Positions 17,110 through 27,286 of a stretch of 64,000 bases of DNA are shown piece after piece. The translations under genes were made by a program, and so were the position numbers. The stretch's first letter is position 1. Every line of letters begins with the position of its first letter. The notes beneath the pieces were generated by a model that was not told where the DNA came from, did no database searches, and saw only the letters and a list, made by a program, of their open reading frames with translations. Where the stretch lies: NCBI GenBank assembly GCA_964242595.1, contig CAXTBC010000004.1:41669-105668 (forward strand), given 5' to 3'. The DNA is from BOG-908 sp964242595. GTDB lineage: Bacteria; Pseudomonadota; Alphaproteobacteria; Acetobacterales; Acetobacteraceae.

Positions 17110-19065
17110 CTACTTCCCATCAACAGAATAAGCCAGCAGCACAGTCCCTCCAGGCCCGGAACGGCTGGCATACCCCGAGTGCACGTAAACCACCCCGCCC
17201 GCCACCACAGGTCCCGAAGCGTCCAGCACGCCGCCCATCGCCTGCTTGCCCGCGACGGTCCTGTAAGGTGCCGCGCCGGTGTCCGCCTCCCACACCACGT
17301 GCCCGTCCGCCACAGCGTAGGCGCGCAGCCGGCCGTTCATGGCGCCCGCGAAGGCGATGCCGGGAATGGCGGTGACGGCCATGGAGACAGCCGGGTTGCA
17401 GTACTCGTTGGTCCAGCGGCACCCCAGCTTGGGCGAGGGCGTCGTCCAAAGCACCTTGCCGTCGTTCAGCCGCAGGGCGGAGAGACCGGGCTTGGGGTCG
17501 GGCGCGTAGATGTCGGCTACGCCGGCATACACCGCCTGCCCGTCGGCGGCGGGCCCGAACTCGATGCCGCCCAAAGGGCCGCCCTGGCTCAGCCGCTGCG
17601 TCCACACCACCCTGCCCTGCGCATCCGGGTCCAGGCCGTACACCTGGCTGGATTTCTGCGCCGCCACCAGCACGTCGTGCCCGTCCGGCAGGCTCTGGAG
17701 GATGGGCGAGCTGCCGAAATCGGCGTCCGCCCCGGGCTTGTCCGGACAGTTGGCCGGCCAATGCGCGCGCGGGCCGTAGCAGCCGATGATGTAGTCGTCA
17801 TGCGGTCGCAGCTGGCGGGTCCAGCGTATGGCGCCGCTGTGCAGGTCCATCGCGATGATGGCGTCCGCCCCCTCGTTGTCCTCCCGAACGTAGCTGTCGC
17901 CGGTGGCGGCGTACAGCACGCCGCGCTTGGCATCGATGGTGGGGGCGGACCAGATTGCGCTGCCCGAAGGCCCCCACATCTGGGTGCCGCTGGCGTTCAG
18001 CCGGGTGGGCGTGGCCGGCCGCGCCACCGTGTAGGTGGTCCAGACGATGCGGCCGGTGGCGCCGTCCACCGCGACGATGGCGCCGCGGAACTTGCAGCAC
18101 GGGTAGCTGTCGGACTGAGCCAGGTACTCCTGCATCGAGGACACCGGCACGTAGACGAGGCCGCCCGCGGCGGCCACCGAACCGGTGAACTGGGTGCCCT
18201 GCTGCTGGTCGATCTTCGTCTTCCACAGCTGGCGGCCGCTATCGGCGTCGATGGCGTAGAGGTTGGCTGCTTCGTCAACGAAGTAGGCGGCCGCCGCGGC
18301 CCCGCCGGCCTGGGCGCGCGCGGCGGGCGGGATCGGTGCTATGGCGATGGTGTTGCGCGAGCCGCGGGCGGCGCTGAAGCGCCAGTAGCTGCAGCCGGTG
18401 GCGGCGTTCAGCGCGTATACCTCGCCGGCGCTGTTGTCGGTGTAGAGCCGACCGCCCACCACCACCGGCTGGCCGTTGCGCGCGCCGTTCAGGCCGATCG
18501 CCCATTTCAGCTTCAGCCGTGGCACGTCGGCGGCCGACAGGCCGGGCACAGGCTGGAAGCGGCTGTTGGCGGCGTCGCGTCCCCAGCCGTTCCAGCCCGG
18601 GCCGTCCAGGCTGAGCGACGCCGGCTTGTCCGTGCACGCCGGAACCTCCGCGCTGGCCCGGTCCACCGTGCCTCCGCCGCGGTTCTTCGAGACGTACACG
18701 GCCAGCGACAGGCGTCCGCTGAGGTCCAGCCGCTGCGCGTAGCTCTGCATGATGCCGTCGCTGATGGTGGCGTAGATGAAGGCGGCGGTGTTGTTGGCGA
18801 TCACGTCCTTTGGCGGCACGCGTCCGGCAGCGTGGTCGTGGCAGGTGGCGCAGTGGGCGCTGTAGGCGGCCTCGCCTGCTTGCGGGGAGATGGTGATCTT
18901 GCCTGGGGGCAGCTCGGCTTGGGCGGTTCCGGCCAGGAGGAAGAAAGCAAGCAGTTCTTTTTTGAAAAAAAGAACCAAAAAACTTTTGTCAATTGGGCGC
19001 GGCTGTTGAAACCGGCGTGGCCAAGTAGCAAAAGTTTTTTGGTTCTTTTTTTCAAAAAAGAACAT
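17110..19065 (-). CDS. PQQ-type beta-propeller with N-terminal cytochrome c domain (polyvinyl-alcohol dehydrogenase-like)
   Basis: 651 residues from ATG 19065; a TTG at 18978 would give 622. A heme-binding CATCH is at about 72-76, followed by an about 100-residue mono-heme domain. A PQQ-like propeller fills the rest (GRLYTDNSAGEVYALNAATG, LYAIDADSGRQLWKTKID, GAIVAVDGATGRIVWTTYTV, VYGLDPDAQGRVVWTQRLSQ). This order, cytochrome c then propeller, is that of PVA dehydrogenase-type periplasmic quinoproteins that pass electrons to the cytochrome. The first about 40 residues are translated from a family A repeat, and the hydrophobic KKELLAFFLLAGTAQA would be the signal peptide. The true start is uncertain. 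Confidence 0.75.
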   Translation of the reverse strand: MFFFEKKNQKTFATWPRRFQQPRPIDKSFLVLFFKKELLAFFLLAGTAQAELPPGKITISPQAGEAAYSAHCATCHDHAAGRVPPKDVIANNTAAFIYATISDGIMQSYAQRLDLSGRLSLAVYVSKNRGGGTVDRASAEVPACTDKPASLSLDGPGWNGWGRDAANSRFQPVPGLSAADVPRLKLKWAIGLNGARNGQPVVVGGRLYTDNSAGEVYALNAATGCSYWRFSAARGSRNTIAIAPIPPAARAQAGGAAAAAYFVDEAANLYAIDADSGRQLWKTKIDQQQGTQFTGSVAAAGGLVYVPVSSMQEYLAQSDSYPCCKFRGAIVAVDGATGRIVWTTYTVARPATPTRLNASGTQMWGPSGSAIWSAPTIDAKRGVLYAATGDSYVREDNEGADAIIAMDLHSGAIRWTRQLRPHDDYIIGCYGPRAHWPANCPDKPGADADFGSSPILQSLPDGHDVLVAAQKSSQVYGLDPDAQGRVVWTQRLSQGGPLGGIEFGPAADGQAVYAGVADIYAPDPKPGLSALRLNDGKVLWTTPSPKLGCRWTNEYCNPAVSMAVTAIPGIAFAGAMNGRLRAYAVADGHVVWEADTGAAPYRTVAGKQAMGGVLDASGPVVAGGVVYVHSGYASRSGPGGTVLLAYSVDGK

Positions 19066-19074
19066 TCTTACTTC
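18948..19074. repeat. Family A paired palindromic repeat (copy 5), overlapping the 5' end of the PQQ gene
   Basis: Both arms (ttctttttttcaaaaaagaa type) and the loop are in frame with the PQQ propeller coding sequence and encode its first 40 residues, including the basic part of the signal peptide. Confidence 0.85.
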
Positions 19075-19239
19075 CTTAAATACGTGTTGAACCAGTNNNN
19101 NNNNNNNNNNNNNNNNNNNNNNNNNNNNNNNNNNNNNNNNNNNNNNNNNNNNNNNNNNNNNNNNNNNNNNNNNNNNNNNNNNNNNNNNNNNNNNNNAAAA
19201 AAGAACATTCTTACTTCCTTAAATACGTGTTGAACCAGT
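19054..19239. other. Assembly gap (100 N at 19097-19196) flanked by a 43-bp duplication
   Basis: The 43 bp ending at 19096 are identical to the 43 bp starting at 19197 (aaaaaagaacattcttactt ... gttgaaccagt). Two contig ends therefore overlap and the N run is probably a scaffolding placeholder, not missing DNA. Confidence 0.9.
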
Positions 19240-20215
19240 CAATCGCCAAGTCGATCGCTTCCTGCCGCGCCGAGCCGTAGATCCCGTAATGTTTGATCCC
19301 GGGGATCACCACCAGCTTCTTCGGCCCGCGCGCGTTCTCGTAGGCGCGGATGGCGTTGGTCGCGTTGTCGTTCAGCTCCTCGTTCTCCGCCACGACGTAC
19401 AGCGCCGGCTGCGTGACGAAGCTGCTCTCGGCGTTCGGCCACCAGCGCAGCAGCTTGTCGCCCACCGGCGCGCCGATCAGGTTGCCGATCGCTTTCACCT
19501 TCGGCTCGGGATAGCCGGCCTCGCCGCGCGCCAGCGCCGTGCCGGCCGCGTGCGCGCGCTGCACGTACGCCGCGATGCCCGGAGTCATCTTGAAGTCCCG
19601 GCCCGGCCGGTCCTGCACGCCGCCCACCTGGCTCACCAGGACCTTCACCCGGAAATCGCGCGCCGCCACGTACACCACATGGCCGCCGGAGTAGCTGGAG
19701 CCGCGCACGCCGATCCGCGCCGTGTCCACCATGGGCTCGCCCTGCGCCCAGTCGATAACGTTGAACCAGTCGTCCACCTGCTCGAACGGGTCCACGTAGC
19801 CGCGCTGGGCGCGCACCTGAGCGGTGAAGGTGTTGTCGTCCTTGGATGCAGGTTCGGGGCTTAGCAACACCACGCGGCTGTCGCTTTCGCCCCAGCCGCG
19901 GTAGTCGAAATCGATCACCAGGTAGCCGGCTTTCGCCATCGCCACGGCGTCCTGCCGCAGGTAGGCGGCCACCCCGCCCCAGCCGTGGGCGCTGATGACG
20001 GTGGGCAGCTTATGGCCCTCCTCGGCCTTCGAGTAGAACAGCTCCCCGTGCAGGCGCACGCCGTCGCTGACGACGTTCACCACCCGGAAGGCCACACCTT
20101 CGGGCGGTTTGTAGTCGGCCGACGCCACTTGGGTGGCAGCGGCCGGATCGGTGGCGGGCTGGGCTGCGCAGGGTGCGGCCAGGAGCAGGGCCATGGCCAG
20201 GACAAGGCGATGCAT
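19211..20215 (-). CDS. Exported alpha/beta hydrolase (dienelactone hydrolase / X-Pro peptidase-like)
   Basis: 334 residues with a signal peptide (MHRLVLAMALLLAAPCAAQP). The hydrolase core shows LPTVISAHGWGG (oxyanion), GYLVIDFDYRGWGESDSR, the nucleophile elbow GVRGSSYSGGHV, and a late His in VIPGIKHYGIYG; the acid is likely in YVVAENEELN. A lipase, esterase or acyl-peptide role cannot be separated. Its last codons lie in the 43-bp duplicated segment beside the gap. If the gap is removed, its stop lies 2 nt before the ATG of the PQQ gene, whose SD (aaggaag) would then come from this gene. Confidence 0.85.
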   Translation of the reverse strand: MHRLVLAMALLLAAPCAAQPATDPAAATQVASADYKPPEGVAFRVVNVVSDGVRLHGELFYSKAEEGHKLPTVISAHGWGGVAAYLRQDAVAMAKAGYLVIDFDYRGWGESDSRVVLLSPEPASKDDNTFTAQVRAQRGYVDPFEQVDDWFNVIDWAQGEPMVDTARIGVRGSSYSGGHVVYVAARDFRVKVLVSQVGGVQDRPGRDFKMTPGIAAYVQRAHAAGTALARGEAGYPEPKVKAIGNLIGAPVGDKLLRWWPNAESSFVTQPALYVVAENEELNDNATNAIRAYENARGPKKLVVIPGIKHYGIYGSARQEAIDLAIDWFNTYLRK

Positions 20216-20460
20216 GGGGCAAGCTCCTTTTGCTCGGTCAGGAGGGCGGGAACATCCCCCAAGAAGCCCGGAAAGCTGTCAAATGCAGGGCGGGACCTCG
20301 ATGATCCCGTTAATTGAGCATCACGGTATGTGATTCCGTTTAGCGGCTCAACGGCCCGTGTTGGAGAGGACCTCTGGTCAGGCTGGTCGTCGGCTTCTAG
20401 AACGTAATCAAGTTTAAGAACATCCGTCGGAACGGGCGGTGGTGAATGGGAGAGACGGGC

Positions 20461-21297
20461 ATGGCAGTGGTTGCCACGGATGTGGCCTTCGGCGAGGGGC
20501 CGCGTTGGCACGCAGGCACGTTGTGGTGGTCCGACATGCATGGCGGTGGCGTGCGCCGGCTGCTGGACGGGGTGGTGACACCAGTGTGCGAGGTGGCAGG
20601 GCGGCCGTCCGGCCTCGGCTGGCTGCCGGATGGGCGCATGCTGGTCGTGTCGATGACCGACAAGCGCGTGCTGCGCCACGAGGCGGACGGCACGCTTACC
20701 ACCCACGCCGACCTGTCCGGCCTAGTGCCGCGGCGGCTGAACGACATGACGGTGGACCGCCAGGGCCGCGCCTATGTCGGCAATTTCGGCTTCGAGCTGG
20801 ACGACGTGGAGCCGGTGGCCTCCACCGTGCTGGTGCGCGTGGACCCAGACGGCAGCGCCCGCGCGGTGGCCGACGGGCTGCTGTTCCCCAACGGTTCGGT
20901 GATCAGCCCGGACGGCCGCACGCTGATCATCGCAGAGACGTGGGGTGCCCGGCTGACGGCGTTCGACGTCGACGCGGCCGGCGATCTTTCCAACCGCCGG
21001 GTATGGGCGCAACTGCCAGACAGCGCGGTGCCGGACGGCATCTGCCTGGACGCCGAAGGCGCCGTCTGGGCCGCCTCGCCCACCACCAACGAGTGCCTGC
21101 GCCTGCGCGAAGGCGGCGAGGTGGCCGGGCGCGTGACGCTGGACCGCAAGGCGTTCGCCTGCATGCTGGGCGGCGCCGACCGGCGCACATTGTTCGTGTG
21201 CACCGGCGACTCGCACGATCCGGAACGGCAGGCGCGCGAGCGCAACGGCAGGATAGAGGCGTTCGCGGTGAGCGTGCCCGGCGACGGCCTGCCGTGA
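20461..21297 (+). CDS. SMP-30/gluconolactonase family hydrolase
   Basis: 278 residues from ATG 20461, with ggagag 7 nt upstream; an ATG at 20446 is also in frame. The six-bladed propeller family pattern is clear: FGEGPRWHAGTLWWSDMHGG (metal-binding Glu), GRPSGLGWLPDGRMLVVSM, LNDMTVDRQGRAYVGNFGF (Asn-Asp), LLFPNGSVISPDGRTLIIAE, PDGICLDAEGAVWAAS (Asp-Gly). These are Ca/Zn-dependent lactonases of sugar or hydroxy-acid lactones. It begins a plus-strand row: lactonase, SDR, SDR, PhyH dioxygenase, acyl-CoA dehydrogenase. Confidence 0.9.
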   Translation: MAVVATDVAFGEGPRWHAGTLWWSDMHGGGVRRLLDGVVTPVCEVAGRPSGLGWLPDGRMLVVSMTDKRVLRHEADGTLTTHADLSGLVPRRLNDMTVDRQGRAYVGNFGFELDDVEPVASTVLVRVDPDGSARAVADGLLFPNGSVISPDGRTLIIAETWGARLTAFDVDAAGDLSNRRVWAQLPDSAVPDGICLDAEGAVWAASPTTNECLRLREGGEVAGRVTLDRKAFACMLGGADRRTLFVCTGDSHDPERQARERNGRIEAFAVSVPGDGLP

Positions 21298-21316
21298 CCT
21301 TTCAGGGAGTGTGACC

Positions 21317-22120
21317 ATGCCGGGACGTCTGACAGGCAAGGTGGCGCTGATCACTGGCGGCACCAGCGGGATCGGGCAGGCCACGGTGGAACTGTTCGTG
21401 GCCGAAGGCGCCCAGGTGATGATCGCCGCGCGCAACACGGAGAAGGGTGGCGAGATGGTGCAGGCGCTGGGCCAGGCCGCGCACTTCATGAAGACCGACG
21501 TCTCGGCCGAGCCGGAGATCAAGCGCGCCGTCGACGAGACGGTCTCGCGTTTCGGCCGGCTGGACATCCTGTTCAACAACGCGGGCGGCCCGACCTCCGG
21601 CACGCCAGAGACGGCGACACAGGAGGATTTCACCTACGCGATGAACCTGCTGCTGGGCAGCGTGGTGTTCGGCATCCGCCACGCGGCGCCGGTGATGCGG
21701 GCGCAGGGCCGCGGCGCCATCATCAACAACGGCAGCGTCGCCGCCGCGCGCACGCACATGGGCGAGTACCTCTACTCCATCGCCAAGGCCGGCGTGAACC
21801 ACGCGACCAAACTGGCCGGCATGGAGCTGGGACGCTACGGCGTCACGGTGAACTCCATTTCGCCGGGTGCGATCGCCACGCCGATCTTCTTCGGCGGCTC
21901 GTCGGTGGCCAGCAAGCTGGACCCGGCGCACGTGGACGCCAAAATGGCCAAGCTGACGGCCAACCTGGCCAAGGCCACGCCGCTGCGCCGCTCCGGTCTG
22001 CCGCACGACATCGCGCAGGCGGCGGTGTTCCTGGGGTCCGACGAAGGGGCGTTCGTGAACTGCCATGATCTGGTGGTTGATGGCGGGATGATTGCTGGGG
22101 GGCGTAGTTCGTATGAGTAA
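21317..22120 (+). CDS. Short-chain dehydrogenase/reductase
   Basis: 267 residues from ATG 21317 (RBS aggga). Classical SDR motifs: KVALITGGTSGIGQATVE, LFNNAGGP, INNGSVAAARTHMGEYLYSI (Ser, then YxxxK as YSIAK), NSISPGAIATPI, and the C-terminal LVVDGGMIAGG. It follows the lactonase gene by 19 nt, so an operon is likely. A lactonase and an SDR side by side fit oxidation of an alcohol or sugar to a lactone and its hydrolysis; the substrate is not known. Confidence 0.9.
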   Translation: MPGRLTGKVALITGGTSGIGQATVELFVAEGAQVMIAARNTEKGGEMVQALGQAAHFMKTDVSAEPEIKRAVDETVSRFGRLDILFNNAGGPTSGTPETATQEDFTYAMNLLLGSVVFGIRHAAPVMRAQGRGAIINNGSVAAARTHMGEYLYSIAKAGVNHATKLAGMELGRYGVTVNSISPGAIATPIFFGGSSVASKLDPAHVDAKMAKLTANLAKATPLRRSGLPHDIAQAAVFLGSDEGAFVNCHDLVVDGGMIAGGRSSYE

Positions 22121-22266
22121 AGCAAGGAAGCGGTTCTTTTTTTGAAAAAAAGCACCAAAAAACTTTTGTCTGTTGGGCTGAACTCACCGGATAGAGCAAG
22201 GCGTTTCAACAGCGCACAGCAAAAGTTTTTTGCTTCTTTTTTTCAAAAAAGAAGGCCTTCCTTCCT
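22121..22266. repeat. Family A paired palindromic repeat (copy 6)
   Basis: Starts at the SDR stop and ends 16 bp before the next SDR start. It separates two co-directional genes. Confidence 0.85.
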
Positions 22267-22282
22267 CGTTTAGGAGACGAAG

Positions 22283-23170
22283 ATGAAAGACCTCAACGGC
22301 AAGATCGCCGTCATCACAGGGGGCGCCGCCGGCATCGGCCTCGCCATGGCGGACGCCTTCGCCGCCCAAGGCATGAAGCTCGTCCTGGCCGACGTGGAAC
22401 AAGCCACGTTGGACGCCGCCGTGCAGAAACTGGCCAGCAACGGGCACGAGGCGATCGGCGTGCGTTGCGACGTGTCGAAGTTCGACCAGGTGGAAGCCCT
22501 GGCACGCGCCGCCATCGAGCGTTTCGGCAAGGTGCACGTCCTGGTCAACAACGCCGGCGTTTCCATCACCGGGCCGATCTTCAAGATGAGCCTGGACGAC
22601 TGGCGCTGGGTGTACGACGTGAACGTCTGGGGGGTGATCCACGGCATCAAGGCGTTCGTGCCGATCCTGATGGAGCAGGGCGAGGAAGCCCACGTGATCA
22701 ACACGGCGTCGCTCGCCTCGTTCAACGGCACCGGCGACCATGCGCCTTACTGTTCCACGAAGGCCGCGGTGCTCTCGCTCAGCCAGGCGCTGTACAGCGA
22801 GATGGCCGCCTACGAGACTCAGATCGGCGTGAGCGTCGTGTGTCCGGGCATGGTGGACACCGCGATCAACAAGTCCTGGCGCAACCGGCCGGCGGGCGAC
22901 CAGCCTTGGAGCGACCGCGAGTTCGCGCAGGAGGAGTACGTGAAGGGCTCCGAGCGGTTCCAGTCCGCGGGCGTGAAGCCGGAGGCTATCGCACAGGTGA
23001 CGCTGGAGGCGCTTAAGGAGAATCGCTTCTACGTGTTCAACGGCGAGCGGTGGCGCGATTACATCGGGTTCAGCACGGGGCCGATCCTGAAGGGAGAGAA
23101 CCCTCATGTGCTGACTTGGGGTGTGGATTTGCGGTCCGAAGAGAAAAAGCGGGCTGCGGCAGCAAGGTAA
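22283..23170 (+). CDS. Short-chain dehydrogenase/reductase
   Basis: 295 residues, RBS ggaga. IAVITGGAAGIGLAMADAFA, DVSKFDQVEALA, LVNNAGVSITGP, NTASLASFNGTGDHAPYCST (Ser, then YCSTK) and VVCPGMVDTAI define a classical NAD(P)-dependent SDR. The extra C-terminal 45 residues and insert SWRNRPAGDQPWSDREFAQE are found in SDRs acting on bulky substrates. The gene reads in the same direction as its neighbours but is fenced by family A repeats. Confidence 0.88.
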   Translation: MKDLNGKIAVITGGAAGIGLAMADAFAAQGMKLVLADVEQATLDAAVQKLASNGHEAIGVRCDVSKFDQVEALARAAIERFGKVHVLVNNAGVSITGPIFKMSLDDWRWVYDVNVWGVIHGIKAFVPILMEQGEEAHVINTASLASFNGTGDHAPYCSTKAAVLSLSQALYSEMAAYETQIGVSVVCPGMVDTAINKSWRNRPAGDQPWSDREFAQEEYVKGSERFQSAGVKPEAIAQVTLEALKENRFYVFNGERWRDYIGFSTGPILKGENPHVLTWGVDLRSEEKKRAAAAR

Positions 23171-23296
23171 GCAAGGCCTTCTTTTCTGAAAAGAAGCAAA
23201 AGATTTTTGAAAGTCTGGCGCGCACCTCTCCGCACCATCCGACAGGGAGCAAAAGCTTTTTGGTTCTTTTTCTCGAAAAAGAACGCTTACTTTCTT
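23170..23296. repeat. Family A paired palindromic repeat (copy 7)
   Basis: Arms face each other around the conserved loop (ggcgcgcacctctccgcacc ... ccgacagggagc). Confidence 0.85.
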
Positions 23297-23316
23297 CGCT
23301 GAAGGGAGAGAGAACG

Positions 23317-24090
23317 ATGCCAAGGAAGCTTGCGAACGAAGAACTTAATACTCTGGAAGCCAGGCTGGCCGCCGACGGCTACGCCATAATCGCTAACCTG
23401 CTCGACAGCGTGGAGACGGACGCGATCGCCGCCGGCTTGCGACCGTTGCAGGAGTCCGCGTCGTTCGGCACCAACGATTTTGGCGGCTTCCGCACGCGCC
23501 GCGTGTTCAACCTATTCGCCAAGACGCGCGTGCTGGACGCGGCGCTGCTGAACCCGGACGTGCTGCACCTTGCGCGCTCTGCACTGGGCCCGTCCGTGCA
23601 GCTCTCCATCGCCTCCACCATGGAGATCTTTCCGGGCGAAACCCCGCAGGCGTTGCACCAGGATGACGCCTATTTCCGCCTGCAACGGCCACACCCGGCG
23701 TTGGTGCTGAACACGATGTGGGCACTGACGGACTTCACCGAAGCCAACGGCGCCACGCGCCTGGTGCCGGGCTCCACGCATTTCGACCGGCCCGTGGCCG
23801 CCGGCGAGCCCTCCGTCGCGGCGTCGATGCCGAAAGGGTCCGTGCTGCTATGGGACGGTGCCGCCTGGCATGGCGGCGGCGCGAACGTCTCGCAGGACGT
23901 GCGTTTCGGCGTGTCGCTCAATTTCTGCCGCGGTTGGGTGCGTCAGCAGGAGAACCAGTATTTGGCGATCCCGCCGGCGGTGGCGCGCAGGTTGGACTCG
24001 GAGCTGCTTAAGATCATGGGCTACGACGTCTGCGAGTTCGTCGGGTACGTGGACGGGCGGCATCCGTTGCGCACGCTGGAGCCGACGTAA
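23317..24090 (+). CDS. Phytanoyl-CoA dioxygenase (PhyH) family protein
   Basis: 257 residues from ATG 23317 (RBS agggagag). The 2-oxoglutarate/Fe(II) centre is visible: H114 and D116 in ALHQDDAYF, the distal His 185 in WDGAAWHGGGAN, and Arg 196 in RFGVSLNF for 2-oxoglutarate. MEIFPGETPQALHQDD and GATRLVPGSTH match bacterial PhyH-type hydroxylases. It probably hydroxylates an acyl-CoA or a related lipid. Placement between an SDR and a 3-hydroxyacyl-CoA dehydrogenase supports a branched-chain or fatty-acyl degradation route. Confidence 0.88.
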   Translation: MPRKLANEELNTLEARLAADGYAIIANLLDSVETDAIAAGLRPLQESASFGTNDFGGFRTRRVFNLFAKTRVLDAALLNPDVLHLARSALGPSVQLSIASTMEIFPGETPQALHQDDAYFRLQRPHPALVLNTMWALTDFTEANGATRLVPGSTHFDRPVAAGEPSVAASMPKGSVLLWDGAAWHGGGANVSQDVRFGVSLNFCRGWVRQQENQYLAIPPAVARRLDSELLKIMGYDVCEFVGYVDGRHPLRTLEPT

Positions 24091-24222
24091 GCGAGAAAGG
24101 CCTTCTTTTCTGAAGAAAAGAAGCAAAAGACTTTTGTTCAGTTGAACGCCTCCTTTCCGACCGCGAGCCCCAAACAGAAAAAGTTTTTTGGTTCTTTTTT
24201 CAAAAAAGAACTGCTTGCTTTT
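24091..24222. repeat. Family A paired palindromic repeat (copy 8)
   Basis: Facing arms. The right arm ends 14 bp before the ATG of the next gene. Confidence 0.85.
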
Positions 24223-24235
24223 CAAGGATCGAGAC

Positions 24236-25498
<1,263 letters not shown>

Positions 25499-25510
25499 AC
25501 AACTGGCCTC

Positions 25511-25592
25511 CTACCTCGCGCGCCTCTCCGCACCATCCGACAGGGAGCAAGAGTTTTTTGGTTCTTTTTTTCAAAAAAGAACCGCTTCCTTG
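25511..25592. repeat. Family A right half (copy 9)
   Basis: Conserved loop (cgcctctccgcaccatccga) and right arm only. The arm supplies the stop codon of recF on the minus strand. Confidence 0.8.
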
Positions 25593-26692
25593 CTAGTCCT
25601 CCGAAATTCCGCCACGTCCCCAAGCGGCGCGAAAACCTCCACGTCCGTCCCGGTAAGGAACACCTGCGCCGGCAGCCCCGCCAGTTCCTGCCACAACGCG
25701 TCCCGCCGCTGAGCGTCCAGGTGCACGGCCGGCTCGTCCAGCAGCAGCAGCGGCGTCCATCCACGCGCCTCCGTCACTAGGGCGGCGTGCGCCAGAACCA
25801 CGCCGATCAGCATGGTGCGGCACTGGCCGGTGCTGGCCTGCTGCGCCGGCAGGCCGGTGGCCGCGTCGGTCAGCCGCATGTCCGCGCGGTGGGCGCCCAG
25901 CGTGCTGGTGCCGGCCGTCATGTCCGCCGCCCGGCGCGCTGCTAGCTCGCCGCGCAGCCAGTCCTCGGCCGCTAAAGCCGGGCCGCCGGCCAGGCGGGTG
26001 GCCACCGGGTCCTCCAGCACCATGGTGGCGCGCGGAAACGCGGCGGGGCCGGCGGGCGCGGCGTTCAGCCTGGACACGAAGGCGGCGCGCGCAGCGGACA
26101 CGGCAACGGCGTGGCGGGCGATGGCGGCTTCCAGCCCGTCGAGCCATCCGGGGTCGGGGCGGACACCCACCAGGCGGGCCTTGGCCAGCACGCGTCTCCG
26201 CTCGGCCATGGCGGCCTCGTGGGCGGAAGCCTCGCGCGCGTGGCCGGGCTCCAGCGCCCAGACCAGCCTGTCGAGGAACCGGCGCCGGCCGCTGGCGCCC
26301 TCGGCGAACAGCGTGTCCATCTGCGGGGTCAGCCAGATGCTCGCCACGCGCCCCGCCAACTCGGCCTGGCTGCGCGGCTCGGCGCCATCCAGCCGGAACA
26401 CGCGCCGCTCGCCACCGCCGGCCAGCAGCCCGGTGCCGACGTCGGTCTGCACGCCGCCCTGCACCAGCCGGCCCGCCACCGCCCAGGTGCCGCCGCCGCC
26501 GTGGCGCGCCATCTCCGCCAGGCGCGAGCGGCCGAAGCCGCGCCCCGGGCCGAGCAGCGCCACCGCTTCCAGCAGGTTGGTCTTGCCCGTGCCGTTCGGG
26601 CCGGTGATCACGGCCATGCGCGCAGCCGGCCGCCAGGTGAGCGCGGCGTAGTTGCGGAAGTCGGTCAGGACGAGGCGCGTCAAGGTCAGCAC
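25571..26692 (-). CDS. recF: DNA replication and repair protein RecF
   Basis: 373 residues from a GTG at 26692. Walker A GPNGTGKTN (31-39) follows LTDFRNYAALTW, the typical RecF start. LTPQMDTLFAEGASGRRRFLDRL, the ABC signature region STGQCRTMLIGVVLAHAAL, and Walker B LLLLDEPAVHLD are all present, so the ATPase is intact. RecF loads RecA at gapped DNA with RecO and RecR. The last six residues (KEAVLF) and the stop are read from a family A repeat, so the original C-terminus may have been slightly changed. It is not next to dnaA or dnaN here. Confidence 0.95.
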   Translation of the reverse strand: MLTLTRLVLTDFRNYAALTWRPAARMAVITGPNGTGKTNLLEAVALLGPGRGFGRSRLAEMARHGGGGTWAVAGRLVQGGVQTDVGTGLLAGGGERRVFRLDGAEPRSQAELAGRVASIWLTPQMDTLFAEGASGRRRFLDRLVWALEPGHAREASAHEAAMAERRRVLAKARLVGVRPDPGWLDGLEAAIARHAVAVSAARAAFVSRLNAAPAGPAAFPRATMVLEDPVATRLAGGPALAAEDWLRGELAARRAADMTAGTSTLGAHRADMRLTDAATGLPAQQASTGQCRTMLIGVVLAHAALVTEARGWTPLLLLDEPAVHLDAQRRDALWQELAGLPAQVFLTGTDVEVFAPLGDVAEFRRTSKEAVLF

Positions 26693-26766
26693 TGGCGCGC
26701 TGCCTACACCGTTAGCGCGGGAGTGTCAGGCGGGGTGGATGCCTTGCCCCTGTTTAAAGACGCGCC

Positions 26767-27286
26767 TCAACCAAGGCTGAAAAACCTCCGCGGGTTCTCC
26801 AGCAGGATCGCATCCAGGTCCGCCTCGGCAACGCCCATGCGCAGCAGCTCCGGAAACACCCGCTCGAACAGATGCGTCATCGTCCAGTTCGGCACGATGC
26901 GAGCGATGTCCTCGGCGCTGCCCACGCCTGGTATGTTGCCCAGCCAGCAGTTTACGCTGTCCTGGCTCACCATCACCTGGTCGCGGTAGCCGGCGTCGAT
27001 CATTTGCTTGAGGTTGCGCATGCGGTTGGCGTCGCTGTTGAACACTTCCAGCCCGAAGCGGTCGAACCCGACATAGGCGCCGCGCGCGGCCAGGGAAGCC
27101 TGGTAAGGGTGGTCGTCCCGCCCGTCGCAATGGCCCACCAGCAGGCGGTTGGCGGCCACGCCTCCGCCGGTCACGATGTCGATCTGGTCGTGTCCGCAAC
27201 TGCAGTTCTCCGTGTGGGAGATCAGCGGCACGCCGGTGGCCTTGGCCGGCCGCGGCGACGGTCCCGCTGGTCGTGTTGATCGGCAT
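26767..27286 (-). pseudogene. Phosphotriesterase-family (PTE/lactonase) hydrolase remnant
   Basis: The C-terminal about 165 residues of a PTE-like protein are readable: VPLISHTENCSCGHDQID, RLLVGHCDGRDDHPYQASLA, GAYVGFDRFGLEVFN, MVSQDSVNCWLG and the LLENPRRFF end. The N-terminal half, with the HxH metal ligands, is missing. A good start (ATG 27286, SD ggagg) opens MPINTTSGTV in another frame, as PTE genes begin, and joins the C-terminal part after about 15 codons. This looks like an internal deletion of roughly 150 codons plus a frameshift. A family A half repeat lies just upstream. Confidence 0.75.

Noticed and set aside
19097..19196. Protein frame running through the N run
   Set aside because: The bases are unknown, and the frame joins repeat sequence on both sides.
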